From positions 62,001 through 126,000 of the forward strand of contig DGCD01000021.1 in the NCBI GenBank assembly GCA_002384935.1: a stretch of 64,000 nucleotides of DNA, in the 5' to 3' direction. The stretch is from Pusillimonas sp. UBA3987. Its GTDB lineage: Bacteria; Pseudomonadota; Gammaproteobacteria; Burkholderiales; Burkholderiaceae_B. The notes beneath the pieces are model-generated. The model saw only the letters and a program-made list of their open reading frames with translations, ran no database searches and was not told the DNA's origin. Made by a program: the position numbers and the translations under genes. Shown piece by piece: positions 8,632-17,764 of this stretch (positions within the stretch are counted from its first letter, which is position 1; each line of letters opens with the position of its first letter).

Positions 8632-9837
8632 ATGCTTGATTTCGATACCGCTCAAGAACACTTGGCTCAAGCGGCAACCGCGCCCACCCAAAAAGAAACA
8701 TGCCCATTGGCGCAAGCGCAGGGCCGGGTTCTGGCTGCCAGCCTGCAGGCGCAGGTTGATCTACCGCCGGCCGACAATAGCGCAATGGATGGCTACGCCA
8801 TCCGGATTTCCGATTATGAAGCAGGCAGAGCACTCCCTATTCAACAGCGCTGCTTCGCAGGTGAAACACCCGAGCCATTGAAACCGGGTCACACCATCCG
8901 CCTGTTTACCGGCAGCTTAATGCCCGACGGCGCCGACACGGTTGTCATGCAGGAAGACACCACCGAAACAGACAACGCCGTCGTGATCAACGCACCGCCG
9001 GTTGCAGGTGCACATGTGCGCAAAAAAGGCGAAGACGTCGAAAGGGATCAGGAGTTGCTGCAACCCGGCACGGTTCTGGGGCCGGCTCAAATCGGTCTGC
9101 TGGCCTCGCAGGGTATTCATCAGGTAGAAGTATGGACACGCCTGAAAGTAGGCATTCTGACTACCGGCGATGAACTGGTCAGCCCCGGCCAGACGCTAGG
9201 GCCGGCACAACTTTACAACTCCAACGGCGCCATGCTCGCAACGCTGGTGTCGGGGCTTGGTGCCACGGTCGTACACCAATTACATGCCGCCGATACCCAC
9301 GAATCGATTGAGTCGGCCTTCAAGACATTATTGCAAGACTGTGATCTGGTGCTAACGGTGGGCGGCGTTTCAGTGGGTGAAAAAGACCTGGTCAAACCCA
9401 CAATTGAATTGCTGGGCGGCAAACTCGACTTGTGGAAAGTTGCCATGAAGCCCGGCAAGCCGGTTGCATTGGCCAAGGCCAAAGAAACGCCCATCGTGTG
9501 CTTGCCCGGCAATCCCGTTTCCGCTTTTGTTGTTTGTGCCTTGCTCGTTTCACCCTTGATCCGGGCCATGCAGGGCCGCAGCGAAACCCGTCCACGCGTT
9601 ATGTATGGTCGTTTACGCTCCAATCGCCAATTCAATGAAACACGCGAAGAGTTTCTGCGTGTACAAACCAAATCGAATGCCGATGGCGAGCTTTCGCTGG
9701 TTCCATACGAACTGCAGGGCTCTGCCATTATCAGTTCCCTGCCATGGGCATCCGGGCTCGCGCGTATTCCCGCCAATACCGTGGTCAAGGATGATGACAT
9801 TATTCGTTATTACGCCTTCGCCGACTGGCTGGTGTAA
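8632..9837 (+). CDS. moeA: Molybdopterin molybdenumtransferase
   Basis: A 401-residue MoeA that inserts molybdate into adenylylated molybdopterin. Hallmarks are NSAMDGYAI in domain I, GDELV and YNSNGAML in the MPT-binding domain, TVGGVSVGEKD, MKPGKPVAL and CLPGNPVSAF, followed by the C-terminal beta domain. Length is standard. It is the last gene of the moaCDE-B-moeA operon and converges on mobA with a two-base gap. Confidence 0.96.
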   Translation: MLDFDTAQEHLAQAATAPTQKETCPLAQAQGRVLAASLQAQVDLPPADNSAMDGYAIRISDYEAGRALPIQQRCFAGETPEPLKPGHTIRLFTGSLMPDGADTVVMQEDTTETDNAVVINAPPVAGAHVRKKGEDVERDQELLQPGTVLGPAQIGLLASQGIHQVEVWTRLKVGILTTGDELVSPGQTLGPAQLYNSNGAMLATLVSGLGATVVHQLHAADTHESIESAFKTLLQDCDLVLTVGGVSVGEKDLVKPTIELLGGKLDLWKVAMKPGKPVALAKAKETPIVCLPGNPVSAFVVCALLVSPLIRAMQGRSETRPRVMYGRLRSNRQFNETREEFLRVQTKSNADGELSLVPYELQGSAIISSLPWASGLARIPANTVVKDDDIIRYYAFADWLV

Positions 9838-9839
9838 TT

Positions 9840-10442
9840 TCAGTTAAGGCGGCGTTGCGCCCACGCCAGGTCGTCCGGCGTATTCAAATTGGCAAACAAG
9901 GCGTCGCCGCCGGCAAACATAACCGGCACCGCTTGCTCTGCCTGAAGCCAGAGCAACACTTTACGGTCGCCGTGCAGCAAATAACGGTGTAAAGAAGCGC
10001 CCAGGCTTTGATGCACCAGCATGCATAAAGGATGATCGCGGCCCTGTGTCTGTGCATATGCGACCTTGGCGTGGTTTGTGAGCACCGCCTGCGCCAGACG
10101 CACATGCAAGTCGGCAGGCACCCACGGAACGTCAACAGGTAGCGTTAACAGCCATGGCGTGGCAATCTGTGGCAACGCGGTGGCCACACCTGCCAGCGGT
10201 CCGGCCCCCGAACCATAAATCGGGGCGTCGGCCAAAACACGAGCAAACACGCCGCTGCTGGCCGGTTCATTCGTACTGATCCATACTTGCGCAGCGCGTG
10301 CTGCAAGATAACGCTGCGCACGCATCGCCAGCGTTTCGTCTCCCAGCTTCAAAGTGGCTTTATTCGCCCCCATGCGCCGCCCCTGCCCGCCGGCCAGGAC
10401 CAGGCCGGTCATTTGATCGGCTGGGATTGGCGGCGTGTTCAT
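9840..10442 (-). CDS. mobA: Molybdenum cofactor guanylyltransferase
   Basis: A 200-residue nucleotidyltransferase that links GMP to Mo-molybdopterin to make (bis-)MGD, the cofactor form used by formate dehydrogenase. The N-terminal loop LAGGQGRRMGANKATLKLG binds GTP, and LPVDVPWVP carries the metal-binding aspartate. The ATG overlaps the moaA stop as ATGA, so it is translationally coupled to moaA. The neighbouring fds operon is the obvious client. Confidence 0.94.
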   Translation of the reverse strand: MNTPPIPADQMTGLVLAGGQGRRMGANKATLKLGDETLAMRAQRYLAARAAQVWISTNEPASSGVFARVLADAPIYGSGAGPLAGVATALPQIATPWLLTLPVDVPWVPADLHVRLAQAVLTNHAKVAYAQTQGRDHPLCMLVHQSLGASLHRYLLHGDRKVLLWLQAEQAVPVMFAGGDALFANLNTPDDLAWAQRRLN

Positions 10443-11536
10443 CCGCCGATATAGCTCATTTCAATCTTGCGGCGCGGCGCGGTTTCCTTGCCCCGCAATT
10501 CAGAATAGCGGTCGGTTCGGCCCTGCCAGATTCCGGCCAGGTGAGCGGCCAGCGCTTCGTTTGTAACCCCGCCCCGCAATACGGTACGCAAGTCGTAACC
10601 CTGATCTGCAAACAAACACAAGTAAAGTCGGCCTTCCGGCGACATGCGGGCGCGCGAACAATCGCCACAGAAGGGGTGCGATACGCTGGTAATGACGCCA
10701 ATTTCACCACTGCCGTCCTGGTAGCGCCAACGCTCGGCAACTTCACCGGCGTAATCAGCCTTCACCGGTTCAAGCGGGTAGTGCGCGCCAATCAGCGCCA
10801 GAATTTCCTTGCCCGTAACGACTTCATCCAGGTTCCAACCGTTTGTCGAGCCCACATCCATATACTCAATAAACCGCAACACGTGGCCCGAATTCCGGAA
10901 ATATTCGGCCATGGGCAAAATCTGGCTATCGTTCATGCCTTTGCGAACAACCATATTCACTTTCACAGGGGCCAGCCCCACCTCGGCCGCCGCCTGTATG
11001 CCATCGAGCACTCTGGCCACCGGCACCTGGCTATCGCTCATTTGTTCAAACAAAGCGGTATCAAGCGCATCAAGACTGACCGTCACCCGATTCAAACCTG
11101 CATCCTTCAAGGCGGCTGCCTTCTTGCGCAGCAAAGTCGCGTTCGTTGTCAGTGTCAGTTCAACAGGATCGCCTTCAGGCGTGCGCAACGCTGACAGCAT
11201 GGCAATCAATTTCTCGATATCCTTGCGCAGCAGGGGCTCGCCGCCGGTCAGGCGGATTTTTTGCACGCCCTGGCTAACCGCCACCGAGGCAATACGTGTC
11301 ATTTCCTCGAATGACAACAACGACGCATGCGGCATGAAATCGTAATTGGCATCGAAGACTTCGCGCGGCATGCAATAAGTACAGCGAAAGTTGCACCGGT
11401 CGGTTACCGAGATACGCAAATCACGCAACGGACGCTTGCGCGTGTCCTGCAACGGCTCACCGTATTGCCATTGACCGGTCTGCAACTCCACATCGCTTGC
11501 GCGCCCTTCGGGCGCCATGTAAAACACTTTGCTCAT
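10439..11536 (-). CDS. moaA: GTP 3',8-cyclase (radical SAM)
   Basis: A 365-residue radical SAM enzyme for the first step of molybdenum cofactor synthesis. The N-terminal 4Fe-4S cysteines are C48, C52 and C55 (DRCNFRCTYC). The C-terminal cluster is in FCGDCSRARMSPEGRLYLCLF-type sequence near residue 290. The protein ends in Gly-Gly, needed for activity in the family. It heads a two-gene unit with mobA and lies downstream of the ModE-like regulator on the same strand. Confidence 0.96.
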   Translation of the reverse strand: MSKVFYMAPEGRASDVELQTGQWQYGEPLQDTRKRPLRDLRISVTDRCNFRCTYCMPREVFDANYDFMPHASLLSFEEMTRIASVAVSQGVQKIRLTGGEPLLRKDIEKLIAMLSALRTPEGDPVELTLTTNATLLRKKAAALKDAGLNRVTVSLDALDTALFEQMSDSQVPVARVLDGIQAAAEVGLAPVKVNMVVRKGMNDSQILPMAEYFRNSGHVLRFIEYMDVGSTNGWNLDEVVTGKEILALIGAHYPLEPVKADYAGEVAERWRYQDGSGEIGVITSVSHPFCGDCSRARMSPEGRLYLCLFADQGYDLRTVLRGGVTNEALAAHLAGIWQGRTDRYSELRGKETAPRRKIEMSYIGG

Positions 11537-11562
11537 TGTTTTTTGCCAAACTTACGGGGCAT

Positions 11563-12669
11563 TTATGCCACCTTCATTTTCTTTGCACCAGAAGGAAAAG
11601 CGTCCTCGAGTGCCAACACCTGACCTATATTACGCGATTCATAGCCCGCCAGCCCCGCAACGTAATCACGATAGGCCTTGCCCCTTAATAATGCCAGCAA
11701 CTGCTGCATTTGCGGCGTTTCCAGACTATCGCGATTAACCGCGAAAAAATAACGCTCTTTGGCCAACGGTATAAAGGCCAGGCCGCAACGCCAGGCCGCT
11801 GTTTCCACACCGATACCGACATCAGCCATGCCACTGGCCACATGTGCCGCTATCGCCATATGGGTAAACTCACTGCTGTCGTAACCCACAACCTGCGCTG
11901 TATCAATACCCAGCCGGGACAGCATCAAACCGACCAGCAATCGCGTGCTTGACCCTGTTTGCCGGTTCACGAAACGAACGTCGGGCTTGTCCAGGTCGGC
12001 AATAGTATGAATTCCTTTGGGGTTATCGGGATGCACAAACATGCCGGTATCACGCTGAGCCAGATACACCAGACAATGACGATCACCATCAAGCCATGGG
12101 CTGTAATGCTCCAGAATGGCCTGTTCAAACTCACCCACCGGCACCTGAAAACCAGCCAGATCGCACTCGCCCCGATTCAACGATGCCAACGCCTCAATCG
12201 CGGTTCGGTAACGCAGCTCGATAGAAAGCGTTTCGTGTTGACCTGCCTGCTGAATCAGGCCTTCAACCGCAAACCCGTGACTGGCGTGCAAACGCAATCG
12301 CGGCCGGCTTTCCGGATACAGGCTGTCGAGCTCTTCCTGCAACTCGGACGACATACTTTGTAAAGTGGGTGCCAGACGGGCATCGACACGCCTGTTGGCC
12401 CACAGCAAGTGTTTGGCAAAAGGCGTTAACCGTGTGCCTTGGCGACGACTGGTTTCCAATAAACCGGTATCGAATTCCTGCTCGGCACGACGCAATAAGC
12501 CCCAGCCATGCCGATACGAGAAACCGCTTTCGCGGCACGCACCGGCAATATGCCCCAGGGTATCGATGGCCGATAACAAGCGCAAAATATCCCCCAGCGC
12601 GAATACCTCGCCGCCCGGCTTTTCCAATACCCATTCGGAACGCAATCTTGCCTGGAACTTATATGTCAT
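11563..12669 (-). CDS. ModE-like transcriptional regulator with periplasmic-binding-protein-like effector domain
   Basis: A 368-residue regulator. Residues about 20-85 form a ModE/LysR-type winged helix (AIDTLGHIAGACRESGFSYRHGWGLLRRAE). Residues about 135-340 resemble a molybdate/PBP-like domain (NRQTGSSTRLLVG, SGMADVGIGVETAA) in place of ModE's TOBE domains. It is divergent from fdsG and upstream of moaA-mobA. This organisation occurs for regulators of fds operons in other Burkholderiales. The likely ligand (formate, molybdate or cofactor) is unknown. A perfect 16-base palindrome lies 13 bases before its start and overlaps the putative fds promoter, so it probably controls both sides. Confidence 0.82.
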   Translation of the reverse strand: MTYKFQARLRSEWVLEKPGGEVFALGDILRLLSAIDTLGHIAGACRESGFSYRHGWGLLRRAEQEFDTGLLETSRRQGTRLTPFAKHLLWANRRVDARLAPTLQSMSSELQEELDSLYPESRPRLRLHASHGFAVEGLIQQAGQHETLSIELRYRTAIEALASLNRGECDLAGFQVPVGEFEQAILEHYSPWLDGDRHCLVYLAQRDTGMFVHPDNPKGIHTIADLDKPDVRFVNRQTGSSTRLLVGLMLSRLGIDTAQVVGYDSSEFTHMAIAAHVASGMADVGIGVETAAWRCGLAFIPLAKERYFFAVNRDSLETPQMQQLLALLRGKAYRDYVAGLAGYESRNIGQVLALEDAFPSGAKKMKVA

Positions 12670-12679
12670 TTATTTCATA

Positions 12680-12708
12680 TTGAAACCAAGTGGTTTCCGC
12701 AGTAGATT
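12680..12708 (+). promoter_or_regulatory. Candidate fds promoter with overlapping operator palindrome
   Basis: A perfect palindrome GAAACCA-ag-TGGTTTC occupies 12682-12697. TTGAAA (12680-12685) and TAGATT (12703-12708) form a sigma-70-like pair with a 17-base spacer reading toward fdsG. The palindrome overlaps the -35 and spacer, and ends near the start of the divergent regulator. This geometry suits direct control by the ModE-like protein. The promoter elements are read by eye only. Confidence 0.55.
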
Positions 12709-12807
12709 ATGGTTATCCAAGGCTTTTATTATGCACGCATACACATAATAAGTCATCAACACAGACGTACTTCAGGCCTAACAGACCTGACTTAACAAGG
12801 ATTATCC

Positions 12808-13305
12808 ATGACCACCCCAGCCTCTCCTGCTGCGGCTCAGCCCACTCCAGACGCTGTGAAGCAAGCCGCTCTTAATGCTGTGGACCGATACACCGGCCAG
12901 AAAGGCAACCTGCTGCCTGTTTTACACGACATCCAGCACACGCTTGGCTATATCCCCGATGAGGCGGTTCCCGTACTGTCGCAAGCGCTGCAATTGTCGC
13001 GCGCTGAAATTCATGGGGTCATCAGCTTTTACCCGCACTTTCACGCCAAGCCCATGGCCTCCACCATTCTGGAGATCTGCCGCGCAGAATCCTGTCAGGC
13101 AATGGGTGGGAACACCCTTATTGACCACGCCCGCCAGAAACTGGGGTGCGATTTTCACGAAACCAGCAAAAGCGGGCAGGTTTCCCTTGAGCCGGTTTAT
13201 TGCCTGGGCCTGTGCGCCCAATCGCCTGCCGTCATGGTGAATGGCCAGCCCTTCGCGCGGCTCACGCCAGCCAAACTCGACAAACTGCTTGGCGAGGAGG
13301 CCTGA
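12808..13305 (+). CDS. fdsG: NAD-dependent formate dehydrogenase gamma subunit (NuoE-like)
   Basis: A 165-residue thioredoxin-fold 2Fe-2S subunit like NuoE/HoxE. The four cluster cysteines are C91, C96, C132 and C136 (CRAESC and CLGLC). With FdsB it forms the diaphorase part passing electrons from formate to NAD+. It is the first gene of fdsGBA-fdhD-fdsD, and the fdsB start follows its stop by two bases. Confidence 0.94.
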   Translation: MTTPASPAAAQPTPDAVKQAALNAVDRYTGQKGNLLPVLHDIQHTLGYIPDEAVPVLSQALQLSRAEIHGVISFYPHFHAKPMASTILEICRAESCQAMGGNTLIDHARQKLGCDFHETSKSGQVSLEPVYCLGLCAQSPAVMVNGQPFARLTPAKLDKLLGEEA

Positions 13306-13307
13306 TC

Positions 13308-14873
13308 ATGTCAAACATTACTTTCTACGTTCCACAAGATGCGGCAGCATTGGCCGTGGGTGCAAACAATGTTGTTGCTGCCATTCAGGCAGAAGCGAAA
13401 AAACGCCAACTGAACGTCAACATCATCCGTAATGGCTCACGCGGCCTGCTTTGGCTGGAAACACTGGTGGAAGTCGTTACACCCGAAGGGCGCGTTGCTT
13501 ACGGCCCGGTAGACGCCAATGACATCACCGCACTGTTCGACGCCGGCTGGCACGAAGGCAAATCGACGCACCCGCTTTGTCATGGCCTGACAGAGGAAAT
13601 TCCTTACCTGAAAAAGCAACAGCGCCTGACCTTTGCCCGAGTTGGCATTATCGACCCGTTGAACCTGCAAGACTATCAAACACATGGCGGTTATGAAGGG
13701 CTGAAAAAAGCCTTGTCGATGGCGCCCGAAAAAATTGTCGAAGAAGTCACTGAGTCCGGTTTGCGCGGTCGCGGCGGCGCCGCTTTCCCAACCGGGATCA
13801 AATGGAACACCGTGCTGGGCGCCCAGGCCGATCAGAAATACATTGCCTGTAACGCCGACGAAGGAGACTCGGGCACGTTTTCCGACCGCATGATCATGGA
13901 AGGCGACCCCTTCACGCTTATCGAAGGCATGACCATCGCCGGCGTTGCCGTTAACGCCACCTATGGCTACATTTACCTGCGTTCGGAATATCCCCAGGCC
14001 GCCGACGTGTTGAACAAAGCCATCAACATCGCGCGTGAAAACGGCTGGCTGGGCAATGACATCCAAGGCAGCGGCCATGCATTCGACCTGGAAGTTCGCA
14101 TCGGGGCAGGCGCCTATATTTGCGGTGAAGAAACATCGATGCTCGACAGCCTGGAAGGCAAACGCGGCCAGGTACGCTATAAGCCGCCCCTGCCTGCCTT
14201 GAAAGGTTTGTTCGGCAAGCCTACGGTCATCAACAACGTTATTTCGCTGGCGTCGGTACCCATTATTCTGGCCAAGGGCGGCGCCTATTACCGCGATTTC
14301 GGCATGGGCCGTTCAAAAGGCACCCTGCCCTTCCAACTGGCGGGTAACCTGAAGCAGGGTGGTCTGGTCGAACTGGCGTTCGGCGTAACGTTGCGCGAAT
14401 TGCTGTACGACTTTGGTGGCGGCAGCGCCTCAGGGCGCCCGTTGCGGGCCATCCAGGTTGGGGGCCCGCTCGGTGCCTACCTGCCTGAGTCTCAGTGGGA
14501 CATACCACTCGATTACGAGTCATACATGAAAGTCAATGCCATGATTGGCCATGGCGGCATCGTTGCGTTCGACGACACGGCCGATATGGCGCACATGGCT
14601 GAATATGCCATGGAATTCTGCGCAGTTGAGTCGTGTGGTAAATGCACCCCCTGTCGGATCGGTGCCGTGCGCGGCACCGAAGTCATTCAGAAAATTCGTC
14701 AGAATCACCAGCGTGAACAACAGGTTCACCTGCTGCGCGACCTATGCGACACTATGCTCAGTGGCTCGTTGTGTGCCCTGGGCGGCATGACCCCTTACCC
14801 CGTGCTCTCTGCACTTGAACACTTCCCGCAGGACTTCGGCCTTGAAGCCGTCCCTGCCGACAGCCAAGCCTGA
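13308..14873 (+). CDS. fdsB: NAD-dependent formate dehydrogenase beta subunit (NuoF-like)
   Basis: A 521-residue flavoprotein with an N-terminal thioredoxin-like domain (residues 1-120) fused to a NuoF core. FMN/NADH-binding motifs are GRGGAAFPTG and NADEGDSGTFSDR, with GAGAYICGEET following. The C-terminal ESCGKCTPCR plus a later Cys binds the 4Fe-4S N3-type cluster. The start at 13308 follows the fdsG stop and a GGAGG box. A longer in-frame extension reaching into fdsG is rejected. It transfers electrons from the FdsA clusters to NAD+. Confidence 0.95.
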   Translation: MSNITFYVPQDAAALAVGANNVVAAIQAEAKKRQLNVNIIRNGSRGLLWLETLVEVVTPEGRVAYGPVDANDITALFDAGWHEGKSTHPLCHGLTEEIPYLKKQQRLTFARVGIIDPLNLQDYQTHGGYEGLKKALSMAPEKIVEEVTESGLRGRGGAAFPTGIKWNTVLGAQADQKYIACNADEGDSGTFSDRMIMEGDPFTLIEGMTIAGVAVNATYGYIYLRSEYPQAADVLNKAINIARENGWLGNDIQGSGHAFDLEVRIGAGAYICGEETSMLDSLEGKRGQVRYKPPLPALKGLFGKPTVINNVISLASVPIILAKGGAYYRDFGMGRSKGTLPFQLAGNLKQGGLVELAFGVTLRELLYDFGGGSASGRPLRAIQVGGPLGAYLPESQWDIPLDYESYMKVNAMIGHGGIVAFDDTADMAHMAEYAMEFCAVESCGKCTPCRIGAVRGTEVIQKIRQNHQREQQVHLLRDLCDTMLSGSLCALGGMTPYPVLSALEHFPQDFGLEAVPADSQA

Positions 14874-14887
14874 TTCCGGAGCCCATC

Positions 14888-17755
14888 ATGCTAGAAACTA
14901 TCGCCAAACGTGAACGAGATTTCGGCACCCCTGCACGGGTCAATACCGAAATGGTCAATGTCACGATCGATGACCACGATTTTCAAGTCCCCACCGGCAC
15001 TTCCGTGATGCGCGCGGCGGCCGAAATGGGTATCAATATTCCCAAGCTTTGCGCAACCGACAGTCTGGAAGCCTTTGGCTCCTGTCGTCTGTGCCTCGTA
15101 CAGATTGAAGGACGCCGCGGTTACCCGGCCTCGTGCACAACGCCGGTTGAAGAGGGCATGGTTATCCATACCGAAACGCCCAAGTTGCACGAACTGCGCC
15201 GCAATGTCATGGAACTGTACATTTCCGACCACCCGCTCGATTGCCTTACATGCCCTGCCAACGGCGATTGCGAACTGCAGGATATGGCAGGTGTGGTTGG
15301 CTTGCGCAACGTGCGCTATGGTTATGAGGGTCAAAACCATCTGAACGACGCCACCGACGAGTCGAATCCGTATTTCTCGTACGATCCCTCCAAATGCATT
15401 GTGTGCAGCCGCTGTGTACGTGCATGCGAAGACATCCAGGGCACATTTGCACTGACTATCGACGGTAAAGGTTTTGAATCGCGCATCGCTGCCGGGCAAA
15501 ACGAAGACTTCCTTGGCAGTGAATGCGTATCGTGCGGCGCCTGCGTTCAAGCCTGCCCCACCAGTACCCTTACGGAAAAAACCGTCATCATGATGGGCCA
15601 GCCCGAGCATTCGGTGGTCACCACCTGCGCCTACTGCGGTGTCGGATGCGGCTTTAAAGCCGACATGAAAGGCGAAGAAGTCGTTCGCATGGTGCCTTGG
15701 AAAGACGGCAAGGCCAACCGCGGCCACTCTTGCGTGAAAGGTCGTTTTGCATGGGGTTACGCCACGCACAAAGACCGTGTGCTCAAACCCATGATACGCA
15801 AGAAAATCACCGATCCCTGGCAGGAAGTCAGCTGGGATGAAGCCATCAATTACGCAGCCGGGGAAATAAAACGCATCCAGTCTCAGTACGGACGTGACTC
15901 CGTCGGGGGTATTACCTCTTCGCGTTGCACGAACGAAGAAACCTACCTGGTTCAGAAACTGGTCCGTGCCGCATTTGGAACCAACAATGTCGACACATGC
16001 GCCCGGGTTTGCCACTCTCCCACCGGCTACGGCCTGAAAACCACGTTGGGTGAATCGGCCGGCACACAAACATTCGACTCGGTCATGCACAGCGATGTCA
16101 TTATCGTGATGGGTGCCAACCCCAGCGCGGCTCACCCCGTGTTTGCTTCGCGCATGAAGCAGCGTTTGCGAGAGGGCGCCAAACTTATCGTCATCGACCC
16201 GCGCCAGATCGAACTGGTCAGTTCGGCACACGTGAAGGCCGACTTCCACTTGCCCGTACGCCCCGGTACCAACACGGCCTTGCTCACTTCCATGGCCCAC
16301 GTTATTGCCACGGAAAACCTGATCGACGAAGCGTTCGTTGCCGAACGTTGCGAAGAAAAAGCCTTCCGCGAGTGGCGTGAGTTTGTTTCTTTGCCCGAGA
16401 ACTCACCCGAGGCCATGGAGTCGGTTACCGGCGTGCCAGCCAACGACTTGCGCGGTGCGGCCCGCCTTTACGCAACACAAGGCAACGGCGCCATTTATTA
16501 CGGCCTGGGCGTAACGGAACACAGCCAGGGCTCGACCACAGTAATGGCGATTGCCAACCTGGCGATGGCAACCGGCAACGTCGGGCGCGAAGGGGTCGGC
16601 GTGAACCCCTTGCGGGGCCAGAATAACGTGCAAGGGTCGTGCGACATGGGCTCGTTCCCGCATGAATTGCCCGGTTATCGCCACATTTCCGATGTTGCGG
16701 TCCGAACCGAATTTGAACAGGCCTGGGGCGTAACACTTCAGCCCGAACCCGGACTGCGTATTCCCAACATGTTCGACGCTGCACTCGACGGCACTTTCAA
16801 GGCGCTGTACTGCCAGGGGGAAGACATTGTTCAATCCGACCCCAACACGCAACACGTCATTGCCGCCATGAGCGCCATGGAGTGCGTGATCGTGCAAGAC
16901 ATCTTCCTGAATGAAACCGCCAAATACGCACATGTCTTCCTGCCAGGCTCATCCTTCCTGGAAAAAGACGGCACATTCACCAACGCCGAGCGCCGTATTT
17001 CCCGTGTTCGCAAGGTGATGGAGCCTAAAGCCGACCTGGCCGACTGGGAGGCCACCTGCGCACTGTCCAACGCGCTGGGCTACCCCATGAACTACAAGCA
17101 TCCGAGCGAAATCATGGACGAAATCGCCCGCCTGACGCCAACCTTCAAAGGCGTGTCGTTCAAGAAAATCGACGAGTTGGGCAGTATTCAATGGCCGTGC
17201 AACGATGAGGCCCCGGAAGGCACTCCGACAATGCACATCAATGAATTCGTGCGCGGCAAGGGTAAGTTCGTCATCACCAAGTATGTCGCCAGCGATGAAC
17301 GCAGTACACGCAAGTTTCCGCTGCTTCTTACAACGGGCCGCATTCTTTCCCAGTACAACGTGGGGGCACAAACGCGCCGCACGGAAAATGTGGTGTGGCA
17401 CAACGAAGACGTGCTGGAAATTCACCCGCAAGATGCAGAAGACCGTGGCGTGAATACAGGCGACTGGGTTGCCATTCAAAGCCGCGCAGGGGAAACTGTG
17501 TTGCGTGCCGAAGTGACGAACCGGGTTCAACCCGGTGTCATCTACACCACGTTCCACTTCCCTGAGTCCGGTGCGAATGTCGTGACCACCGACTCCTCCG
17601 ACTGGGCAACCAACTGCCCCGAATACAAGGTAACGGCAGTTCAGGTTAAGCGCGTTACCCAGCCTTCCGAATGGCAGGCCAACTGGGCAGCATTCTCCGA
17701 CATGCAGCAAAAGCTGCTGGAGGAACGGATTCAGGATACCGCGACGGAAAACTGA
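14888..17755 (+). CDS. fdsA: NAD-dependent formate dehydrogenase alpha subunit (molybdenum catalytic)
   Basis: A 955-residue catalytic subunit. Iron-sulfur ligands in order: 2Fe-2S C55, C66, C69, C83; His/Cys3 cluster H115, C119, C122, C128; two ferredoxin 4Fe-4S sets at C170-C180 and C213-C223; and the molybdenum-proximal cluster C247, C250, C254, C282. The molybdenum ligand is cysteine 375 followed by His376 (ARVCHSPTG), so it is a cysteine, not a selenocysteine, enzyme. There is no Tat signal, so it is cytoplasmic. It oxidises formate to CO2 on bis-MGD supplied by the neighbouring moa/moe/mob genes. Confidence 0.97.
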   Translation: MLETIAKRERDFGTPARVNTEMVNVTIDDHDFQVPTGTSVMRAAAEMGINIPKLCATDSLEAFGSCRLCLVQIEGRRGYPASCTTPVEEGMVIHTETPKLHELRRNVMELYISDHPLDCLTCPANGDCELQDMAGVVGLRNVRYGYEGQNHLNDATDESNPYFSYDPSKCIVCSRCVRACEDIQGTFALTIDGKGFESRIAAGQNEDFLGSECVSCGACVQACPTSTLTEKTVIMMGQPEHSVVTTCAYCGVGCGFKADMKGEEVVRMVPWKDGKANRGHSCVKGRFAWGYATHKDRVLKPMIRKKITDPWQEVSWDEAINYAAGEIKRIQSQYGRDSVGGITSSRCTNEETYLVQKLVRAAFGTNNVDTCARVCHSPTGYGLKTTLGESAGTQTFDSVMHSDVIIVMGANPSAAHPVFASRMKQRLREGAKLIVIDPRQIELVSSAHVKADFHLPVRPGTNTALLTSMAHVIATENLIDEAFVAERCEEKAFREWREFVSLPENSPEAMESVTGVPANDLRGAARLYATQGNGAIYYGLGVTEHSQGSTTVMAIANLAMATGNVGREGVGVNPLRGQNNVQGSCDMGSFPHELPGYRHISDVAVRTEFEQAWGVTLQPEPGLRIPNMFDAALDGTFKALYCQGEDIVQSDPNTQHVIAAMSAMECVIVQDIFLNETAKYAHVFLPGSSFLEKDGTFTNAERRISRVRKVMEPKADLADWEATCALSNALGYPMNYKHPSEIMDEIARLTPTFKGVSFKKIDELGSIQWPCNDEAPEGTPTMHINEFVRGKGKFVITKYVASDERSTRKFPLLLTTGRILSQYNVGAQTRRTENVVWHNEDVLEIHPQDAEDRGVNTGDWVAIQSRAGETVLRAEVTNRVQPGVIYTTFHFPESGANVVTTDSSDWATNCPEYKVTAVQVKRVTQPSEWQANWAAFSDMQQKLLEERIQDTATEN

Positions 17756-17764
17756 TTCACGCTT

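Noticed and set aside
10298..11194. A 298-codon frame opposite moaA/mobA
   Set aside because: Shadow of two well-supported genes; no domain signature.
14891..16300. A 469-codon open frame antisense to fdsA
   Set aside because: It runs opposite a firmly identified gene with all cluster cysteines. It has no recognisable domain and reflects third-position GC bias.
14888..17755. Possible selenocysteine formate dehydrogenase
   Set aside because: The molybdenum-ligand position is a cysteine codon (Cys375) and the frame has no internal TGA.
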